Source: Streptomyces griseus subsp. griseus
GTDB taxonomy: Bacteria > Actinomycetota > Actinomycetes > Streptomycetales > Streptomycetaceae
Length of the DNA stretch: 64,000 bases
Assembly (NCBI RefSeq): GCF_003610995.1
Contig: NZ_CP032543.1
Location: 3,410,001 to 3,474,000, forward strand
Direction of reading: 5' to 3'
The position numbers and the translations under genes were made by a program. Position 1 is the stretch's first letter, and the number at the start of each line of letters is the position of its first letter. Shown in pieces: positions 8,951 through 18,739 of the stretch. A model generated the notes under the pieces. That model saw only the letters and a list, made by a program, of their open reading frames with translations, was not told the origin of the DNA and made no database searches.

Positions 8951-11527
8951 ATGTCCACCTGCGCCCCCACTCGTCATGACCCCACGCGCCACCCTCCGCG
9001 CGCCCGCCGCGCACCGGGGGCGAAGAGTCCTCACGGCCCGCCGCCGACGGGTGGCCGCCGCCTGCGGATCGCGGGCGCGGATGTGTCGGCCTCGATCACC
9101 GTCTTCCTGATCGCCGTCCCGATGTCGCTGGGCCTGGCCCTCGCCGTGGGCGCCCCGCTGGAGGCCGGATTGGTGGCCGCGGCCGTCGGCGGCATCGTCG
9201 CCGGGCTGTTCGGCGGGACACCTCTCCAGGTCAGCGGCCCTTCCGCCGGGCTGACCGTCGTCACCGCCGAGCTGATCCAGGTCTACGGATGGCGCACCAC
9301 CTGCGCCATCACCGTCGGCGCCGGACTGCTCCAGATCCTCCTCGGCACCGTGAGAGCCGCGCGCAACGCGCTCGCCATCAGCCCGGCGATCGTGCACGGG
9401 ACGCTCGCCGGCATCGGTGTGGCCATCGCGCTCGCCCAGCTCCACATCATGCTGGGCGGGTCGCCCCAGAGCTCCGCCGTCGCCAACGCCCTTGCTCTGC
9501 CGCGTCAGTTGGCCGGGGTCGGTGCCGCAGCCCCGCTGATCGGGGTGCTGACCATCGCCGTGCTGCTGCTGTGGCCCCGGCTGCCGGGTCGGGTCGGCCG
9601 GACGGTGGGGAGGGCCCCGGCCGCGCTCGCCTCGGTGGTGATCGCGACCGCGGTGGCGGCCGTGGCGACGCCGGGGCTCGCCCGGGTCGACCTGCCGTCC
9701 TGGCGGTCGCACGCTCTGCCGGAGCTGCCCCACGGGCCCGTTCTCGCCCTGGCCACCGCGGTGTTCACCGTGATGCTGGTGGCCGGCCTGGAATCGCTGC
9801 TCGCCGCGGTGGCTGTGGACAGGCTGGCCGCCGACCGCGCCGGAGCCCCGGAGCCCCTCCCCTCGCCCGTGAACGGGTCCGCACCCATGGGCGACGAGCC
9901 CCACCCTGCGAGCGCGTCCCGCAAGCCCAAGCCCGCGCCCGACACGCCCTCCCCCGCCGCACCCGCAGCGCCCGACTCCCTCGCCACAGTCCGGCCCCAG
10001 CGGTCCGACCTGGACCGTGAGTTGCGCGGTCAGGGCGTCGCCAACGCGGTGACCGGGCTGCTGGGCGGGCTCCCGGTGGCCGGGGGCGTGGTGCGGGGGT
10101 CGGCCAATGTGCGGGCCGGGGCGACCGGTCGCGCCTCCACCGTGCTGCACGGCGTGTGGGTGCTCATCGCGGCGGCTCTCCCGGTCACGGTCTTCGAGTG
10201 GATCCCGCTGGCCGCGCTCGCCGCCCTGGTGATGGTGGTCGGGATCCAGATGGTGAGCTTCGCGCACATCCGTAACGTCCATAAGCACCGTGAGTTCCCT
10301 GTCTACGCGGCCACGGTCGCCGGTGTCGTCGCCTTCGGCGCGCTGGCCGGCGTCGCGTTCGGGGTGGCCGTGGCCGTGATCGTCTCGCTGCACCGGCTGG
10401 GCCGCACGAAGATCACCGTGACCGAGCAGGACGGGCGCCATGTGATCACCGTCCACGGCCAGTTGACCTTCCTGGCCGTCCCCCGGCTCACCCGGACCCT
10501 GGGGCAGCTGCCGCCGGGTGTCGACGCGACCGTCGAGGTGGACGGCTTCTTCATGGACCATGCCGCCTATGAGGCGATCCGGTCCTGGCGCGGCACCCAG
10601 CTCGCCATGGGCGGCCGGATCGTCTTCACCGGCCGGTCCGGCAGCCGCATCGCCGAGCCCGCCGCCGCGGCCCACTCCTGCTGCCGCCCCTGGACCCCGT
10701 GGCGCAACCACCACTGCCACGACCGCCCCGCGGACAAGGCCGGTGCCACCACCGACCCGCTCACCAGGGGCGATCCCGGCGCCTCCCCCGCCCCAGGCGC
10801 CGGCCGGAAGGGCGGCGCCCATCGGCTGCTGAGCGGCCTGAGTTCGTTCCAGCGGAACACCGCGCCCCTGGTCCGCGACGAGCTGGCCCGGCTCGCCTCC
10901 GAGGGCCAGGCCCCGTCCCAGCTCTTCATCACCTGCGCCGACTCCCGCCTGGTCACCAGCATGATCACCTCCAGCGGGCCGGGCGACCTCTTCACCGTGC
11001 GCAACGTCGGCAACCTGGTGCCCCCGCCCGCCACCGTGTCGGGCGGGAGCGGCGACGACTCGGTGGCCGCGGCGATCGAGTACGCGGTGGAGGTGCTGCG
11101 CGTCGAGTCCATCACCGTCTGCGGGCACTCCGGCTGCGGTGCCATGCAGGCGCTGCTCAAGGGCGAGCCGGAGGCCGGTCCCCAGAAGCCGCGGACCCCC
11201 TTGTGGCGCTGGCTGCGCCACGGCCTGCCGAGCCTGGAGCGGATGGCATCGCGCCGCCACTCCTGGGCACGGATCTCGGGCCGGCTGCCCGCCGACGAGG
11301 TGGAGCAACTCTGTCTCACCAATGTGGTGCAGCAGTTGGAGCACCTGCGGGCGCACGAGGCGGTGGCCCGGCGGCTCGACGAGGGGACGCTCCAGCTGCA
11401 CGGCATGTACTTCCACGTCGGCGAGGCGCAGGCGTATCTGCTCACCGAGGAGTCCAGCTCCGGGACGGGTCCCGAGGAGGTCTTCGACCGGGTCGGCACA
11501 GGAGAACGGGAGCGCACCGGCGTCTGA
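8951..11527 (+). CDS. SulP family anion transporter fused to beta-carbonic anhydrase
   Basis: An 858-residue fusion. Residues 45-480 form a SulP/SLC26-type membrane domain with many hydrophobic helices, interrupted by a Pro/Ala-rich hydrophilic insertion (about 300-355). A weak STAS-like segment follows (about 490-570). A Cys/His-rich stretch (SCCRPWTPWRNHHC) leads into a beta-class carbonic anhydrase (about 622-800). Its zinc and catalytic residues are intact: C662, D664, R666, H726, C729. The likely role is bicarbonate transport coupled to CO2/bicarbonate interconversion at the membrane, as proposed for such fusions. The GGAGGAG before ATG 8951 decides the start. Confidence 0.9.
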   Translation: MSTCAPTRHDPTRHPPRARRAPGAKSPHGPPPTGGRRLRIAGADVSASITVFLIAVPMSLGLALAVGAPLEAGLVAAAVGGIVAGLFGGTPLQVSGPSAGLTVVTAELIQVYGWRTTCAITVGAGLLQILLGTVRAARNALAISPAIVHGTLAGIGVAIALAQLHIMLGGSPQSSAVANALALPRQLAGVGAAAPLIGVLTIAVLLLWPRLPGRVGRTVGRAPAALASVVIATAVAAVATPGLARVDLPSWRSHALPELPHGPVLALATAVFTVMLVAGLESLLAAVAVDRLAADRAGAPEPLPSPVNGSAPMGDEPHPASASRKPKPAPDTPSPAAPAAPDSLATVRPQRSDLDRELRGQGVANAVTGLLGGLPVAGGVVRGSANVRAGATGRASTVLHGVWVLIAAALPVTVFEWIPLAALAALVMVVGIQMVSFAHIRNVHKHREFPVYAATVAGVVAFGALAGVAFGVAVAVIVSLHRLGRTKITVTEQDGRHVITVHGQLTFLAVPRLTRTLGQLPPGVDATVEVDGFFMDHAAYEAIRSWRGTQLAMGGRIVFTGRSGSRIAEPAAAAHSCCRPWTPWRNHHCHDRPADKAGATTDPLTRGDPGASPAPGAGRKGGAHRLLSGLSSFQRNTAPLVRDELARLASEGQAPSQLFITCADSRLVTSMITSSGPGDLFTVRNVGNLVPPPATVSGGSGDDSVAAAIEYAVEVLRVESITVCGHSGCGAMQALLKGEPEAGPQKPRTPLWRWLRHGLPSLERMASRRHSWARISGRLPADEVEQLCLTNVVQQLEHLRAHEAVARRLDEGTLQLHGMYFHVGEAQAYLLTEESSSGTGPEEVFDRVGTGERERTGV

Positions 11528-11842
11528 GACAGGAGCAGCGGGACAACGGCAGCCGCACCGGGGCAGCTGAACCGGACAGCCCCCGGGTCCGTGAGACCTG
11601 ATGACCCCACTCCACGCCGTACGGCAGGAAAGCGGCACAGAGCGCCAGAACCGGCAGGGCGACTTTGCGCCATACGTCGTGAAGACGCGTCGTAAAGCTG
11701 TCCTGACCAGCGGAGCGGGATCATGCTTCCATACACGAAGACACAGGTCTAAACCAATTCCCGGCAGACACTTGTCACCCGGCCTCGCGCCTGATGAGCT
11801 ATGCCCCGGGACACAACGGACACCCTGGGACTGGGAGAAGTC
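11528..11842. other. Leader region of acsA
   Basis: These 315 bp between the transporter gene and acsA contain no convincing gene. A dre-like palindrome lies at 11745-11757 (listed separately), and a GGGAGAAG ribosome-binding site precedes GTG 11843. Confidence 0.5.
11745..11757. promoter_or_regulatory. Possible DasR (dre-like) operator upstream of acsA
   Basis: AGGTCTAAACCAA matches most of the palindromic core TGGTCTAGACCA bound by the GntR-family regulator DasR in Streptomyces. It lies about 86-98 bp before the acsA start codon. Only sequence similarity supports it. Confidence 0.3.
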
Positions 11843-13798
11843 GTGAGCAACGAGAGCCTGGCCAACCTGCTTCGGGAAGAGCGGAAGTTCGCTCCGCCTG
11901 CCGAGCTGGCCGCCAACGCCAACGTCACCGCAGAGGCGTACGAGCAGGCCGAAGCGGACCGGCTGGGCTTCTGGGCCGAGCAGGCCCGCCGCCTGACGTG
12001 GGACACCGAGCCGACCGAGACCCTCGACTGGAGCAACCCGCCCTTCGCGAAGTGGTTCGCGGACGGCAAGCTGAACGTCGCGTACAACTGCGTCGACCGG
12101 CACGTCGAGGCGGGCAACGGCGACCGGGTCGCCATCCACTTCGAGGGCGAGCCCGGCGACAGCCGCGCCATCACCTACGCGGAGCTGAAGGAAGAGGTCT
12201 CCCGCGCCGCCAACGCGCTGACCGAGCTGGGCGTGAGCAAGGGCGACCGGGTCGCCGTCTACCTGCCGATGATCCCCGAGGCCGCCGTCGCGATGCTGGC
12301 CTGCGCCCGCATCGGCGCCACGCACTCGGTGGTCTTCGGCGGCTTCTCCGCCGACGCCATCGCCACCCGTATCCAGGACGCGGACGCCAAGGTCGTCATC
12401 ACCGCCGACGGCGGCTACCGCCGGGGTAAGCCCTCCGCGCTCAAGCCCGCGGTCGACGACGCCGTCTCCCGTATCGACAGCGTCGAGCACGTCCTCGTGG
12501 TCCGCCGCACCGGTCAGGACACCGCGTGGACCGAGGGCCGCGACGTCTGGTGGCACGAGATCACCGCCCGTCAGTCCGCCGAGCACACCCCCGAGGCCTT
12601 CGAGGCGGAGCAGCCGCTCTTCATCCTCTACACCTCGGGCACCACGGGTAAGCCGAAGGGCATCCTGCACACCTCGGGCGGCTACCTCACCCAGGCGGCG
12701 TACACGCACCACGCGGTCTTCGACCTCAAGCCGGAGACCGACGTCTACTGGTGCACCGCCGACGTCGGCTGGGTGACCGGCCACTCGTACATCGTCTACG
12801 GGCCGCTGGCCAACGGCGCCACCCAGGTCATGTACGAGGGCACGCCCGACACCCCGCACCAGGGCCGTTTCTGGGAGATCGTGCAGAAGTACGGCGTCAC
12901 GATCCTCTACACCGCGCCGACCGCGATCCGTACGTTCATGAAGTGGGGTGACGACATCCCCGCCAAGTTCGACCTGAGCAGCCTCCGGGTCCTCGGTTCG
13001 GTCGGTGAGCCGATCAACCCCGAGGCGTGGATGTGGTACCGGAAGAACATCGGCGCCGACAAGTGCCCGATCGTGGACACCTGGTGGCAGACCGAGACCG
13101 GCGCGATGATGATCTCGCCGCTGCCGGGCGTCACCGAGACCAAGCCGGGATCGGCCCAGCGCGCTCTGCCGGGCATCGCCGCCACCGTCGTCGACGACGA
13201 GGCGAACGAGGTGCCGAACGGCGGGGGCGGATACCTGGTCCTCACTGAGCCGTGGCCCTCCATGCTCCGTACCATCTGGGGCGACGACCAGCGGTTCCTC
13301 GACACCTACTGGTCGCGCTTCGAGGGCAAGTACTTCGCGGGCGACGGCGCCAAGAAGGACGAGGACGGCGACGTCTGGCTGCTCGGCCGGGTCGACGACG
13401 TCATGCTCGTGTCGGGCCACAACATCTCGACCACCGAGGTCGAGTCCGCCCTCGTCTCCCACCCGTCGGTCGCCGAGGCGGCCGTGGTCGGGGCGAACGA
13501 CGAGACGACCGGCCAGGCCATCGTCGCGTTCGTGATCCTGCGGGGCACGGCGACCACCTCCGACGAGCTGGTCGCGGAGCTGCGCAACCACGTCGGCACG
13601 ACACTCGGCCCGATCGCCAAGCCCAAGCGCGTCCTGCCGGTCGCCGAGCTCCCCAAGACCCGGTCGGGCAAGATCATGCGCCGCCTGCTGCGCGATGTCG
13701 CCGAGAACCGCGAGCTGGGTGACGTCACCACGCTCACCGACTCCTCGGTGATGGACCTGATCACCACCCAGCTGCCGTCCTCGTCCTCCGAGGACTGA
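11843..13798 (+). CDS. acsA: Acetyl-CoA synthetase (AMP-forming)
   Basis: A 651-residue enzyme that turns acetate, ATP and CoA into acetyl-CoA. The length is typical of the family (about 650). The adenylate-forming signature [11 protein letters not shown] is present, as is the C-terminal [11 protein letters not shown] motif; its lysine, K610, is the residue acetylated in regulated homologues. I chose GTG 11843 ([10 protein letters not shown]) because GGGAGAAG lies just upstream and this N-terminus matches Streptomyces AcsA as I recall it. An ATG at 11801 would add 14 residues. It is followed by nhaA. Confidence 0.95.
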   Translation: MSNESLANLLREERKFAPPAELAANANVTAEAYEQAEADRLGFWAEQARRLTWDTEPTETLDWSNPPFAKWFADGKLNVAYNCVDRHVEAGNGDRVAIHFEGEPGDSRAITYAELKEEVSRAANALTELGVSKGDRVAVYLPMIPEAAVAMLACARIGATHSVVFGGFSADAIATRIQDADAKVVITADGGYRRGKPSALKPAVDDAVSRIDSVEHVLVVRRTGQDTAWTEGRDVWWHEITARQSAEHTPEAFEAEQPLFILYTSGTTGKPKGILHTSGGYLTQAAYTHHAVFDLKPETDVYWCTADVGWVTGHSYIVYGPLANGATQVMYEGTPDTPHQGRFWEIVQKYGVTILYTAPTAIRTFMKWGDDIPAKFDLSSLRVLGSVGEPINPEAWMWYRKNIGADKCPIVDTWWQTETGAMMISPLPGVTETKPGSAQRALPGIAATVVDDEANEVPNGGGGYLVLTEPWPSMLRTIWGDDQRFLDTYWSRFEGKYFAGDGAKKDEDGDVWLLGRVDDVMLVSGHNISTTEVESALVSHPSVAEAAVVGANDETTGQAIVAFVILRGTATTSDELVAELRNHVGTTLGPIAKPKRVLPVAELPKTRSGKIMRRLLRDVAENRELGDVTTLTDSSVMDLITTQLPSSSSED

Positions 13799-14029
13799 GC
13801 AGCCTTCTGAAAATCTGAGAAAGATCTTCTTGTACGGCTCCGATGGGCATCCGGCACCGCGCCGGATGCCCATCGCTGCTCCCGTACAGTGAAGGACGTG
13901 CCGCCCGCGATGTCGTAGCGGCACGACACCGCCGTCGTGGCGGAAAATCTTCACAGGGGCGCCGGGAAGTCTGGTCGGCACGATCATCAGCCATGGCATC
14001 ATGCCGTTCCCCACCAGGAGGTTCCCCTC

Positions 14030-15430
14030 GTGGCACCGCCCACCCCTGCCCCGCCCCGCCGCACCCTGCTCGGCAGGCTGCCCCTCCCCGAGCGCGCCTA
14101 TCTGGCCGACGCGCTCCGCACCGAGACCGTCGGCGGCCTGATCCTGCTGGCCGCCGCCGTCACCGCCCTGATCTGGGCGAACACCTTCGGCGGCTCGTAC
14201 GCGGACGTCAGCGGCTTCCACTTCGGACCCGCCTCGCTCGGCCTGGACCTCTCCGTGGCGCACTGGGCGGCGGACGGGCTCCTCGCGGTCTTCTTCTTCG
14301 TCGTGGGCGCCGAGCTCAAGCGGGAACTGGTCGCGGGCCAGCTCCGCGATCCCCGGGCGGCCGCCCTCCCGATCGTGGCGGCCCTGTGCGGCATGGCGGT
14401 GCCCGCGCTGGTCTACACGGTCACCAACGTCGTGGGCGGCGGTTCCCTGGCCGGCTGGGCCGTGCCCACGGCCACCGACATCGCCTTCGCGCTCGCCGTC
14501 CTCGCGGTGATCGGCACCTCGCTGCCCGCCGCCCTGCGGGCCTTCCTGCTCACGCTCGCCGTCGTCGACGACCTCTTCGCCATCCTGATCATCGCGGTGT
14601 TCTTCACCGACGACCTCGACTTCCTGGCGCTCGGCGGGGCCGTCCTGGGCCTGGCGCTCTTCCATCTGCTCCTGCGCTTCGGCGTCCGGGGCTGGTACGT
14701 CTACGTACCGCTCGCCCTGGTCATCTGGGGCCTGATGTACAACAGCGGCGTCCACGCGACCATCGCCGGTGTCGCCATGGGGCTGATGCTGCGCTGCACC
14801 CGACGCGAGGGCGAGGCGCACTCCCCCGGCGAGCACATCGAACACCTGGTCCGCCCGCTCTCCGCGGGCGTCGCCGTTCCGCTGTTCGCGCTCTTCGCCG
14901 CCGGGGTCTCCCTCGACGGCGAGGCGCTGGCGGGCGTCTTCACCCGGCCCGAGACGCTCGGCGTGGTCCTCGGGCTCGTCGTCGGCAAGACCGTGGGCAT
15001 CTTCGGCGGCACCTACCTCGCCGCCCGCTTCACCCAGGCGGAGCTGAACAAGGACCTGGCCTGGGCGGATGTCTTCGCGGTCGCCTCGCTGGCCGGGATC
15101 GGGTTCACCGTCTCGCTGCTCATCGGCGAGCTCTCCTTCACCGGCGACGCGGACACGGTCAACGAGATCAAGGCCGCCGTACTGCTCGGATCGCTGATCG
15201 CCGCCGTACTCTCCGGTGTACTGCTCAGGCTCCGGGTGCGCAGACACCGCGCGCTGTACGAGGCCGAGGAGCGGGACGAGGACGCATCCGGGGTGCCCGA
15301 CGTCTATGAACAGGACGATCCGGGGTACCACCTGCGGATGGCCGCGATCCACGAGGAGAAGGCGGCCGAACACCGCCGTCGCGCCGAACAGGCGGGGGCA
15401 ACGCGCAACGAGCCGGACAGTCCGGCATGA
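14030..15430 (+). CDS. nhaA: Na+/H+ antiporter NhaA
   Basis: A 466-residue integral membrane protein that exports sodium in exchange for protons. About a dozen hydrophobic segments are visible. Key residues align with the E. coli transporter: TDIAFALAVLAVIG carries the Asp equivalent of D133 and VVDDLFAIL the D163-D164 pair. GTG 14030 with AGGAGG eight bases upstream is preferred to the earlier in-frame ATG at 13937, which would add 31 polar, non-conserved residues. The C-terminal tail of about 60 residues is charged and cytoplasmic. Confidence 0.93.
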   Translation: MAPPTPAPPRRTLLGRLPLPERAYLADALRTETVGGLILLAAAVTALIWANTFGGSYADVSGFHFGPASLGLDLSVAHWAADGLLAVFFFVVGAELKRELVAGQLRDPRAAALPIVAALCGMAVPALVYTVTNVVGGGSLAGWAVPTATDIAFALAVLAVIGTSLPAALRAFLLTLAVVDDLFAILIIAVFFTDDLDFLALGGAVLGLALFHLLLRFGVRGWYVYVPLALVIWGLMYNSGVHATIAGVAMGLMLRCTRREGEAHSPGEHIEHLVRPLSAGVAVPLFALFAAGVSLDGEALAGVFTRPETLGVVLGLVVGKTVGIFGGTYLAARFTQAELNKDLAWADVFAVASLAGIGFTVSLLIGELSFTGDADTVNEIKAAVLLGSLIAAVLSGVLLRLRVRRHRALYEAEERDEDASGVPDVYEQDDPGYHLRMAAIHEEKAAEHRRRAEQAGATRNEPDSPA

Positions 15431-15470
15431 TCTGACATCAGGTGTGTCGAAGACGGAGAGGGAGTCAGGG

Positions 15471-16004
15471 ATGAGCGACCCCGGCAACTACGTGGGCAGC
15501 GCGGACCGCAGCATCGGGCAGCTGGTCGCCTCGGCCACGGCCGAGATGTCCGCGCTGGTGCACGACGAGATCGCCCTGGCGAAGGCGGAGGTGCGCCAGG
15601 ACGTCAAGCGCGGGGTGATCGGCAGTGTCGCGTTCATCGTGGCGGGCGTGCTGCTCCTGTTCACGATGCCGATGCTGAGCTTCGCCGCCGCGTACGGCAT
15701 CCACAATCTGGGCCTCGGCCTGGCCTGGTCGTTCCTGATCGTCGCCGGTGGATTCGTCCTTCTGGCGGCACTGCTCGGGCTGGTCGGCTGGCTGAAGTTC
15801 AAGAAGGTCAAGCCGCCGGAGAAGTCGATCGCCTCCGCCAAGCAGACCGCCGCCGTCCTGCAGAAGGCGAAGCCGCACCCGCGCCCGGCGATCGAGGCCG
15901 ACGCGATCCTCAAGCGCTCCGGCTCCAGCCTCGCGGCGGGTACGGGCGTCGAGAGCCTCCCCGGTAAGGACAAGGCCGCCGCTGTGGCACGCTCGTCCAC
16001 ATGA
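15471..16004 (+). CDS. Actinobacterial phage-holin-like (DUF1469 type) membrane protein
   Basis: A 177-residue protein with the conserved N-terminal segment VGSADRSIGQLV, an amphipathic helix (VHDEIALAKAEVRQDVKRG) and two transmembrane helices (about residues 48-72 and 82-105). A basic C-terminal tail follows. This is the common actinobacterial 'phage holin family' protein, which is not phage-derived in this setting and has no proven role. ATG 15471 follows GAGAGGGAG. Its stop overlaps the next start (ATGA), so it is coupled to the hydrolase. Confidence 0.85.
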   Translation: MSDPGNYVGSADRSIGQLVASATAEMSALVHDEIALAKAEVRQDVKRGVIGSVAFIVAGVLLLFTMPMLSFAAAYGIHNLGLGLAWSFLIVAGGFVLLAALLGLVGWLKFKKVKPPEKSIASAKQTAAVLQKAKPHPRPAIEADAILKRSGSSLAAGTGVESLPGKDKAAAVARSST

Positions 16005-17014
16005 CGGTTCCCGATTCCAGCGCACTCGGCCCGGCGGGGTCGGCGAACCCCCCGGGTTCGGCCGGCCCGGCGGGCCCATCGACGAGCCCGGCCGGCTCCG
16101 GAGGCCCCGTACGACTCGACGGCCCCTGGACCCACCGCGACGTGGCGGCCAACGGGGCGCGCTTCCACATCGCCGAGATGGGCGAGGGGCCGCTGGTCCT
16201 GCTGCTGCACGGGTTCCCGCAGTTCTGGTGGACCTGGCGCCACCAGCTGCCCGCGCTCGCCGAGGCGGGCTTCCGGGCCGTCGCGATGGACCTGCGCGGG
16301 GTGGGCGGCAGCGACCGTACGCCGCGCGGTTACGACCCCGCCAACCTCGCCCTCGACGTCACCGGGGTGATCCGCTCCCTCGGTGAGCCGGACGCGGCAC
16401 TGGTCGGCCACGACCTGGGCGGCTATCTCGCCTGGACGGCCGCCGTGATGCGGCCCAAGCTGGTGCGCAGGCTCGCCGTCTCGTCCATGCCGCACCCGCG
16501 CCGCTGGCGCTCCTCGATGCTGTCCGACTTCGCGCAGTCGCGGGCGGGGTCGTACATCTGGGGCTTCCAGCGCCCCTGGCTGCCGGAGCGTCAGCTCGTC
16601 GCGGACGACGCCGCCCTGGTGGGCCGGCTGGTCCAGGAGTGGGCCGGGCCGCGCACGCCGGACTTCCCCGACGAGGAGACCCTGGCCGTCTACCGGCAGG
16701 CCATGAGCATCCCCTCCACGGCGCACTGTTCCATCGAGCCGTACCGCTGGATGGTCCGGTCGATGGCGCGTCCGGACGGGGTCCAGTTCAACCGGCGGAT
16801 GAAGCGGCCCGTGCGCGTGCCCACCCTGCACCTGCACGGATCACTCGATCCGGCGGTCCGCACCCGGAGTTCGGCGGGGTCCGGCCAGTATGTCGAGGCG
16901 CCCTACCGGTGGCGACTTTTCGACGGTGTCGGCCACTTCCCCCACGAGGAGGACCCGATCGCCTTCTCCACCGAACTCATCAACTGGCTCAAGGATCCTG
17001 AGCCCGACCGGTAG
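16001..17014 (+). CDS. Alpha/beta hydrolase (epoxide-hydrolase-like)
   Basis: A 337-residue alpha/beta-hydrolase. After a Gly/Pro/Ser-rich leader of about 35 residues comes the oxyanion motif LLLHGFPQFWWTW. The nucleophile elbow is VGHDLGG, with Asp as in epoxide hydrolases and haloalkane dehalogenases rather than Ser. The C-terminal FDGVGHFPHEEDP supplies the catalytic His. The substrate is unknown. The start overlaps the stop of the holin-like gene, which suggests a shared transcript. Confidence 0.85.
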   Translation: MTVPDSSALGPAGSANPPGSAGPAGPSTSPAGSGGPVRLDGPWTHRDVAANGARFHIAEMGEGPLVLLLHGFPQFWWTWRHQLPALAEAGFRAVAMDLRGVGGSDRTPRGYDPANLALDVTGVIRSLGEPDAALVGHDLGGYLAWTAAVMRPKLVRRLAVSSMPHPRRWRSSMLSDFAQSRAGSYIWGFQRPWLPERQLVADDAALVGRLVQEWAGPRTPDFPDEETLAVYRQAMSIPSTAHCSIEPYRWMVRSMARPDGVQFNRRMKRPVRVPTLHLHGSLDPAVRTRSSAGSGQYVEAPYRWRLFDGVGHFPHEEDPIAFSTELINWLKDPEPDR

Positions 17015-17129
17015 CCGCGCACCCGCCCGGGGCACACCTGTCCGATGAACAGCCACTTGCCTGCCGCATAAGCCAATTGGCTGACTCGCGCACGATTACC
17101 GACCTTGGGTCACGGGCAGAGGTCGGGGT

Positions 17130-17333
17130 ATGGGCTGGACGCACGACTTCACTGACGAAGCACGCAACCGCCGCTCCACCGCGACAGCAGGTGCGAGCAC
17201 TCATGAGGGGGGCGGCCCCCTGGGCCGGGTGCACGATGTGCAGGACCTTCATCATCACCGGCTCGGGATCTCGCGCATCCTCCGCCGCCGGGCCCGCTGG
17301 GTCTCGGCGCGGCTGCGCCATCCCCGTAGCTGA
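17130..17333 (+). CDS. Small conserved-looking hypothetical protein
   Basis: A 67-residue reading frame (MGWTHDFTDEARN...) with Streptomyces-like third-position GC, a purine-rich GAGGTCGGGG upstream of the ATG, and a hairpin terminator just downstream. The first third is polar and Thr/Ala-rich; the C-terminal third is basic (ISRILRRRARW). I recognise no domain. It could be a genuine small protein or chance coding in GC-rich DNA. Confidence 0.5.
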   Translation: MGWTHDFTDEARNRRSTATAGASTHEGGGPLGRVHDVQDLHHHRLGISRILRRRARWVSARLRHPRS

Positions 17334-17354
17334 TCTCTCCTGACAACCCCTCCC

Positions 17355-17394
17355 CCCCCGCCGATCCGCACAGGTGCTGACCGGCGGGGGTTTT
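17355..17394 (+). terminator. Rho-independent terminator between convergent genes
   Basis: A perfect 9-bp stem (17355-17363 with 17382-17390), an 18-nt loop, then TTTT on the plus strand. It can serve the small plus-strand gene and possibly the converging protease gene. Confidence 0.7.
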
Positions 17395-17442
17395 CAGGGC
17401 TCCAGCCGCTTCGGGGCCATCTGACTCAGGGCTCTGCCCGCC

Positions 17443-18648
17443 TCAGAGCGCGCAACCCTGGCTGTCGACCTGCTGGTTGGCCGTGCGGCCGATCTCGATG
17501 TCCTCGCGGATCTCATCGGCCGTCAGCGCGTAGCCGGTGTCCGGGTCGTCGAGCGACTTGGCGAACACCACTCCGTACACCTTTCCGTCCGGAGTGAGCA
17601 GCGGGCCGCCCGAGTTGCCCTGGCGCACGGTCGCGTAGAGGGAGTAGACGTCGCGCAGGACGGTGCCCCGCTGGTAGATGTCGGGGCCGTTGGCGTCGAT
17701 ACGGGCGCGGACGCGGGCGGAGCGTACGTCGTAGGCGCCGTTCTCCGGGAAGCCCGCGACGATCGCGCTGTCGCCGCTCCGCGCGTCGTCGTCCGTGCCG
17801 GTGAACTCCAGGGGCTTGGCCCTGAGGTCGGGGACGTCCAGGACCGCGATGTCGCGCTGCCAGTCGTAGAGGACCACCTTCGCGTCGTACAGCCGTCCTT
17901 CGCCGCCGATCTGGACGGTCGGCTCGTCGACGCCGCCGACGACATGGGCGTTGGTCATCACCCGGCGGTCGGAGAAGACGAAGCCGGTGCCTTCGAGAAC
18001 CTTGCCGCAGCTCGGGGCCGTACCGACGACCTTGACGATGGACTTCTTGGCGCGGGCGGCGACCGGGCTGCCCACCAGCGCCGGGTCCGGGGGCTTGACC
18101 TCGGTGATCGGCTCGTTGGCGAAGGGGCTGAAGACCTGCGGGAAGCCGTTCTGCGCGAGGACGGAGGAGAAGTCCCGGAACCACGGCGGGGCCTGTTGGG
18201 GCATCACCCGGGAGATCCCGAGGAGGACCGAGGAGTTGCGGACCTCCTTGCCGAGGGTCGGCAGCGAGGTGCGGGCCAGCGGCAGGGCGATCAGCCAGGC
18301 GACCAGCAGCATGGCCACCACGTTGACGAGGGCGCCGCCGGTGGCGTCCAGCGCGCGGGCGGGCGACCACGTGATGTACCTGCGGAGCTTGTTGCCGAGG
18401 TGGGTGGTGAAGGCCTGGCCGATCGAGGCGCAGATGATCACGATGACCACCGCGCCGATGGCGGTCGCGGTGGAGACCTCCGCACCCTCGGTCACCCGGT
18501 CCCAGATGATCGGCAGCAGGTAGACGGCGATCAGACCGCCTCCGAGGAAGCCGGTCACCGACAGGATGCCGACGACGAAACCCTGTCGATAGCCGATGAC
18601 CGCGAACCATACGGCGGCGAGCAGCAGCAGGATGTCCAGCACGTTCAC
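17443..18648 (-). CDS. MarP-type membrane serine protease
   Basis: A protein of about 401 residues. Four hydrophobic segments in the first 130 residues form a CvpA-like membrane domain. A periplasm-facing trypsin-like protease follows, with the triad in VMTNAHVVGG (His about 235), RDIAVLDVP (Asp about 266) and RQGNSGGPLL (Ser about 346). The mycobacterial homologue MarP protects against acid and oxidative stress. GTG 18648 has GAGG nine bases upstream; a TTG at 18654 is the alternative. It precedes the converging terminator at 17355. Confidence 0.88.
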   Translation of the reverse strand: MNVLDILLLLAAVWFAVIGYRQGFVVGILSVTGFLGGGLIAVYLLPIIWDRVTEGAEVSTATAIGAVVIVIICASIGQAFTTHLGNKLRRYITWSPARALDATGGALVNVVAMLLVAWLIALPLARTSLPTLGKEVRNSSVLLGISRVMPQQAPPWFRDFSSVLAQNGFPQVFSPFANEPITEVKPPDPALVGSPVAARAKKSIVKVVGTAPSCGKVLEGTGFVFSDRRVMTNAHVVGGVDEPTVQIGGEGRLYDAKVVLYDWQRDIAVLDVPDLRAKPLEFTGTDDDARSGDSAIVAGFPENGAYDVRSARVRARIDANGPDIYQRGTVLRDVYSLYATVRQGNSGGPLLTPDGKVYGVVFAKSLDDPDTGYALTADEIREDIEIGRTANQQVDSQGCAL

Positions 18649-18739
18649 CGTCAATAGCCTCGCAGTTTCGTCACCTGGCCCGTCGGGGGTGACGGGGTCC
18701 GGGCCCGGCCCGGTACAGCGCAGCAGGACAGCCAGCGTG

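Noticed and set aside
8909..15487. A 2192-codon open frame on the minus strand
   Set aside because: It is wholly antisense to the SulP-CA, acsA and nhaA genes. Its product is Gly/Arg/Asp/Glu/His-rich low complexity, the usual mirror frame of GC-rich Streptomyces genes.
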